Shown here: positions 37,644-39,392 of the stretch, one piece after another
Numbering within the stretch: position 1 is the first letter of the stretch
How the letters are laid out: every line of letters begins with the position of its first letter
Source: Desulfobacteraceae bacterium
GTDB lineage: Bacteria; Desulfobacterota; Desulfobacteria; Desulfobacterales; ETH-SRB1
Assembly (NCBI GenBank): GCA_013792055.1
Contig: VMSQ01000287.1
Location: forward strand, 1-39,392
Direction of reading: 5' to 3'
Length of the DNA: 39,392 bases
The notes under the pieces: model-generated
Told to the model about the DNA's origin: nothing
The model's database searches: none
Seen by the model: only the letters and a program-made list of their open reading frames with translations
Translations under genes and position numbers: made by a program

Positions 37644-37943
37644 ATTTGGCCGATTTGCCAATATTGGCATTTTGACCAAATAGCGATGATTTTAAGCATG
37701 TAGCACGGATAACGCCCCATAAAAAAGCTATTTACCCATTTTGCCAATGCTGGCTTTTTCGGTAAAAGGGTTATGAACTAGGCATTTGACACCCATGATG
37801 CTTTTGAGCAATTGCTTTTTGGCGGATTTGGCAGCGTTGCCATTTCCGCCAAATGCCTATGAAGTTGAGCTCTTTCCATAGATATTATTTCTCAATAAAT
37901 TATCATTTAGGAGATTTGCCATTGTTGGCTTTTCTCCTAAATG
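37644..37943. repeat. Regular array of four covarying two-tier hairpins
   Basis: There are four palindromes, at 37644-37681, 37731-37766, 37818-37853 and 37904-37943. Each has an outer stem of 8-10 bp, a T-rich internal loop (ATTT or TTTT on both sides), an inner 4-bp stem and a 4-nt loop. Outer 5' arms are ATTTGGCC, TTTACCCA, TTTGGCGG and TTTAGGAG (extended by CA). Each is matched by its own complement on the right. Inner stems are GCCA/TGGC in three and GGCA/TGCC in the third, a compensated change. Starts are 87, 87 and 88 bp apart (using 37906 for the fourth), with unrelated 49-52-bp spacers. The strand of action and the function are unknown. Confidence 0.85.
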
Positions 37944-38009
37944 TATTTAAAAAGATAGCTGAAAAATTTTATGCCTAAAAAACAGTATTTTGGTAATGTT
38001 GTGGGCCTT

Positions 38010-38263
38010 ATGGGACGGGCCTTGAAATATTGATTACTTAAACGTCCCAGTATTCGCTCAAGATTTAATCGACATATCAATTTATCAAGGATGTCCCGAA
38101 ACTACTGCCGAAAACGTTCAAAATGCCGTATTTGTACTTGGCGCAGTGATCTCCGTAATGCTCTATTAAGCAAGTTTTTACGTATCATATAAAGGTCCTT
38201 AAACACATAATGTTCCGGATAACCTGGACAAAAAGCGCAAGCTTTTTGGATCAGAGTTGATCC
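38010..38263. other. Further hairpins in the same non-coding stretch
   Basis: The 758-bp gap 37549-38306 has no gene I can support. After the four-hairpin array it contains three more hairpins. They are TGGGACG (38010) with CGTCCCA (38043), CAAAAAGC-GCAA-GCTTTTTG (about 38229-38248, a perfect stem with a GCAA tetraloop), and immediately GGATCA..TTGATCC (38247-38263). The last two could act as a terminator for the leftward gene ending at 38307 or be part of a structured RNA. The short frames here (such as 38102-38293) show no protein-like signature. Confidence 0.55.
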
Positions 38264-38306
38264 GCTTGTCGGGGAATTAATTGGTTGTATCAACTAAAGC
38301 TAATCA

Positions 38307-39149
38307 CTATAAATCTATGGTATTTAACCATTCAGATAAGACTTTATCCATAGCATAAATTGCATTCCTTGCTTTATTTGAATCAAGTTCACCACGTTTA
38401 TGAGCTTGGTTTAATGCCATGTACACCTTTAAAATAGGTTTGGCAGATGCAATCATAATTTGTGCTTTTATTTGATCACTGATATGAGCATGAGCTGCAT
38501 ACTCGATACGTTCTATTCTTGTTACCTGGTCTGGTTTATCTCTTGGCTTTTTTTCCCACCCATTTGATTGCCTGACTTTATCATCTGGGGCGAGTATCCC
38601 AAAAAAGTGATCGTAAGTTTGCCGCATCAGATAAAGCGCAGCGCGTTCAGGATCAGCTCGTGTACTGTGGAGAACTTCCCAAACCTGACGGTAAGTTTTA
38701 GCCAAACTTACATCAAACTTTTCAAGTTGCATAGCTCTTGACTCTGTATCGCCGTGATCTGTAAACGGACAGGGTTTATGTTCGAAATAAAAACCAACTG
38801 GATTAACATCAGCAATTGAAGCGGTATTAACATCAAAGACTTCTCCTGAGCCCACTATTGAAACGAGCCTTTTTTCATTATATTGCAAACTGGCGTTTAA
38901 ATCATTTAATTGCTGGTTATAGGCGTTTAAAAAATCGATCCCACTTGACAATGTTGGAGCAACTTCAGGATCACTACCGTACTTCTCAGAAAGAGAAACC
39001 CAATATGGTTTGGCTGCTACGATACGATCACGTATATAGCCAGTAAGCTTCGCGCCATCACTAAACTTTTTGTGCAATTCATCAGCTGATTTTTCAGTCT
39101 CACCAAATAGAATCGTTATTGCACTGCTATCATTCTTGTCATTGCTCAT
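38307..39149 (-). CDS. Uncharacterised protein with HEPN-like RxxxxH motif
   Basis: I do not firmly recognise this 280-residue soluble protein. The N-terminal 100 residues look helical. The centre has FYFEHKPCPFTDHGDTESRA, then a helical domain with LYLMRQTYDHFFGILAPDDK. The R-x4-H spacing followed by LAPDD recalls HEPN ribonuclease domains and some predicted nucleases of defence loci. A conserved-looking block QVTRIERIEYAAHAHI follows. The gene lies 106 bp downstream of a probable DNA methyltransferase on the same strand, with the hairpin array about 360 bp beyond its stop. A role in defence is a hypothesis from motif and context; a full domain match was not made. Confidence 0.6.
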   Translation of the reverse strand: MSNDKNDSSAITILFGETEKSADELHKKFSDGAKLTGYIRDRIVAAKPYWVSLSEKYGSDPEVAPTLSSGIDFLNAYNQQLNDLNASLQYNEKRLVSIVGSGEVFDVNTASIADVNPVGFYFEHKPCPFTDHGDTESRAMQLEKFDVSLAKTYRQVWEVLHSTRADPERAALYLMRQTYDHFFGILAPDDKVRQSNGWEKKPRDKPDQVTRIERIEYAAHAHISDQIKAQIMIASAKPILKVYMALNQAHKRGELDSNKARNAIYAMDKVLSEWLNTIDL

Positions 39150-39255
39150 TTTCCACTTCCCAACCAGTTAGTATATAGTTTCCGTCTAATATCAAATTTA
39201 AAACCACTTGACGAGTACCATTTTGATTTTTTTATAATTTTTTAATGTGTGTTTT

Positions 39256-39390
39256 TTAAAACAACTTCATTTGTTCTGGTGCATCGGCTTTTTGTTTCTT
39301 TTTGGTTTTTCCTTTTGCGTGCAGGCCGGCTTTCACTTCCTGTTCGTGGATTTCGTGGTTTAGTTTCAAGAGGCGCTTTAGGACTTCTTT
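39256..39390 (-). CDS. C-terminal end of a probable DNA methyltransferase (partial)
   Basis: A minus-strand frame, open to the window edge, encodes 44 residues. It starts EVLKRLLKLNHEIHEQEVKA and ends in a lysine-rich tail and PEQMKLF before the stop. LxRLLxLNxExxxxE near the C-terminus, followed by a basic tail and a QxxLF ending, is how many large type II/IIG-like or Eco57I/PglX-like DNA methyltransferases finish. No catalytic motif is in the window, so the call is tentative. It would make the right edge of the window the start of a defence or restriction island. Confidence 0.45.
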   Translation of the reverse strand, partial: KEVLKRLLKLNHEIHEQEVKAGLHAKGKTKKKQKADAPEQMKLF

Positions 39391-39392
39391 TC

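Noticed and set aside
37644-37943. CRISPR array reading of the four regularly spaced palindromes
   Set aside because: The repeats share plan but not sequence, the stems covary, and there are no cas genes. A CRISPR has near-identical repeats.
38102-38293. 63-aa minus-strand frame and a Cys-containing 34-codon plus-strand frame in the hairpin-rich gap
   Set aside because: Neither has a ribosome site or recognisable motif, and the minus frame crosses two perfect hairpins. I briefly considered a transposase remnant but found no support.

Overview
The window looks like chromosomal DNA of a deltaproteobacterium (Desulfobacterota, most likely Desulfobacterales). This is inferred from gene content: a coenzyme-B12 (class II) ribonucleotide reductase, a pilMNOPQ cluster headed by a small HTH gene, an mlaEFD lipid-transport operon with a long MCE protein, feoAB next to a Fur-FeoA fusion, moderate-to-low GC, and intergenic DNA crowded with palindromic repeats. 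No rRNA, tRNA, CRISPR array or intact transposase was seen. No sulfate-reduction marker is present, so the lineage call stays an inference.

Layout. (1) 1-1261 is an accessory edge: the 5' end of a group II intron lies against an attC-like palindrome, followed by a two-gene cassette (89-aa unknown and a DUF6933-like protein), a second attC-like site and a 49-codon hsdM stub. (2) 1299-15446 is housekeeping: a TIGR01777 epimerase, rsmD-coaD-nrdJ, pcm and a YqaA-like membrane protein (minus strand), a K+ channel split by a frameshift at an A8 run, 5-formyl-THF cyclo-ligase, serS, thrC, a LysM protein and a TPR lipoprotein. (3) 15576-21039 (minus) is HTH-pilM-N-O-P-Q. (4) 21535-24657 is mlaE-mlaF-mlaD. 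(5) 24800-31229 (minus) holds a TPR membrane protein, an SH3b protein, an MBL hydrolase, a calcineurin-type phosphatase, feoB, feoA and the Fur-FeoA regulator. (6) 31424-34756 (minus) holds an FmdB zinc ribbon, an APS-kinase-like protein overlapping an APH-fold kinase, a second group II intron fragment and a Kv-type channel with a C-terminal zinc ribbon. (7) 34757-39392 is a second accessory edge: gene remnants, an AAA/DUF4143 ATPase, a GC-rich YkgJ-type protein, a hairpin-rich non-coding stretch, a protein with a HEPN-like RxxxxH motif and the last 44 codons of a probable DNA methyltransferase.

Two non-coding signals stand out. First, 37644-37943 holds four two-tier hairpins at an 87-88 bp period. 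Their stems differ in sequence yet stay complementary, including one compensatory change in the inner stem. They sit between accessory genes and match no repeat class I know. Second, the intergenic spaces carry several unrelated repeat families built on one plan: a short word repeated in one arm, with its reverse complement in the other. A separate MITE-like family with TCGTAAAAAGTC ends occurs five times. One copy shows a 10-bp target duplication, landed exactly on the mlaF stop codon and left the encoded protein unchanged.
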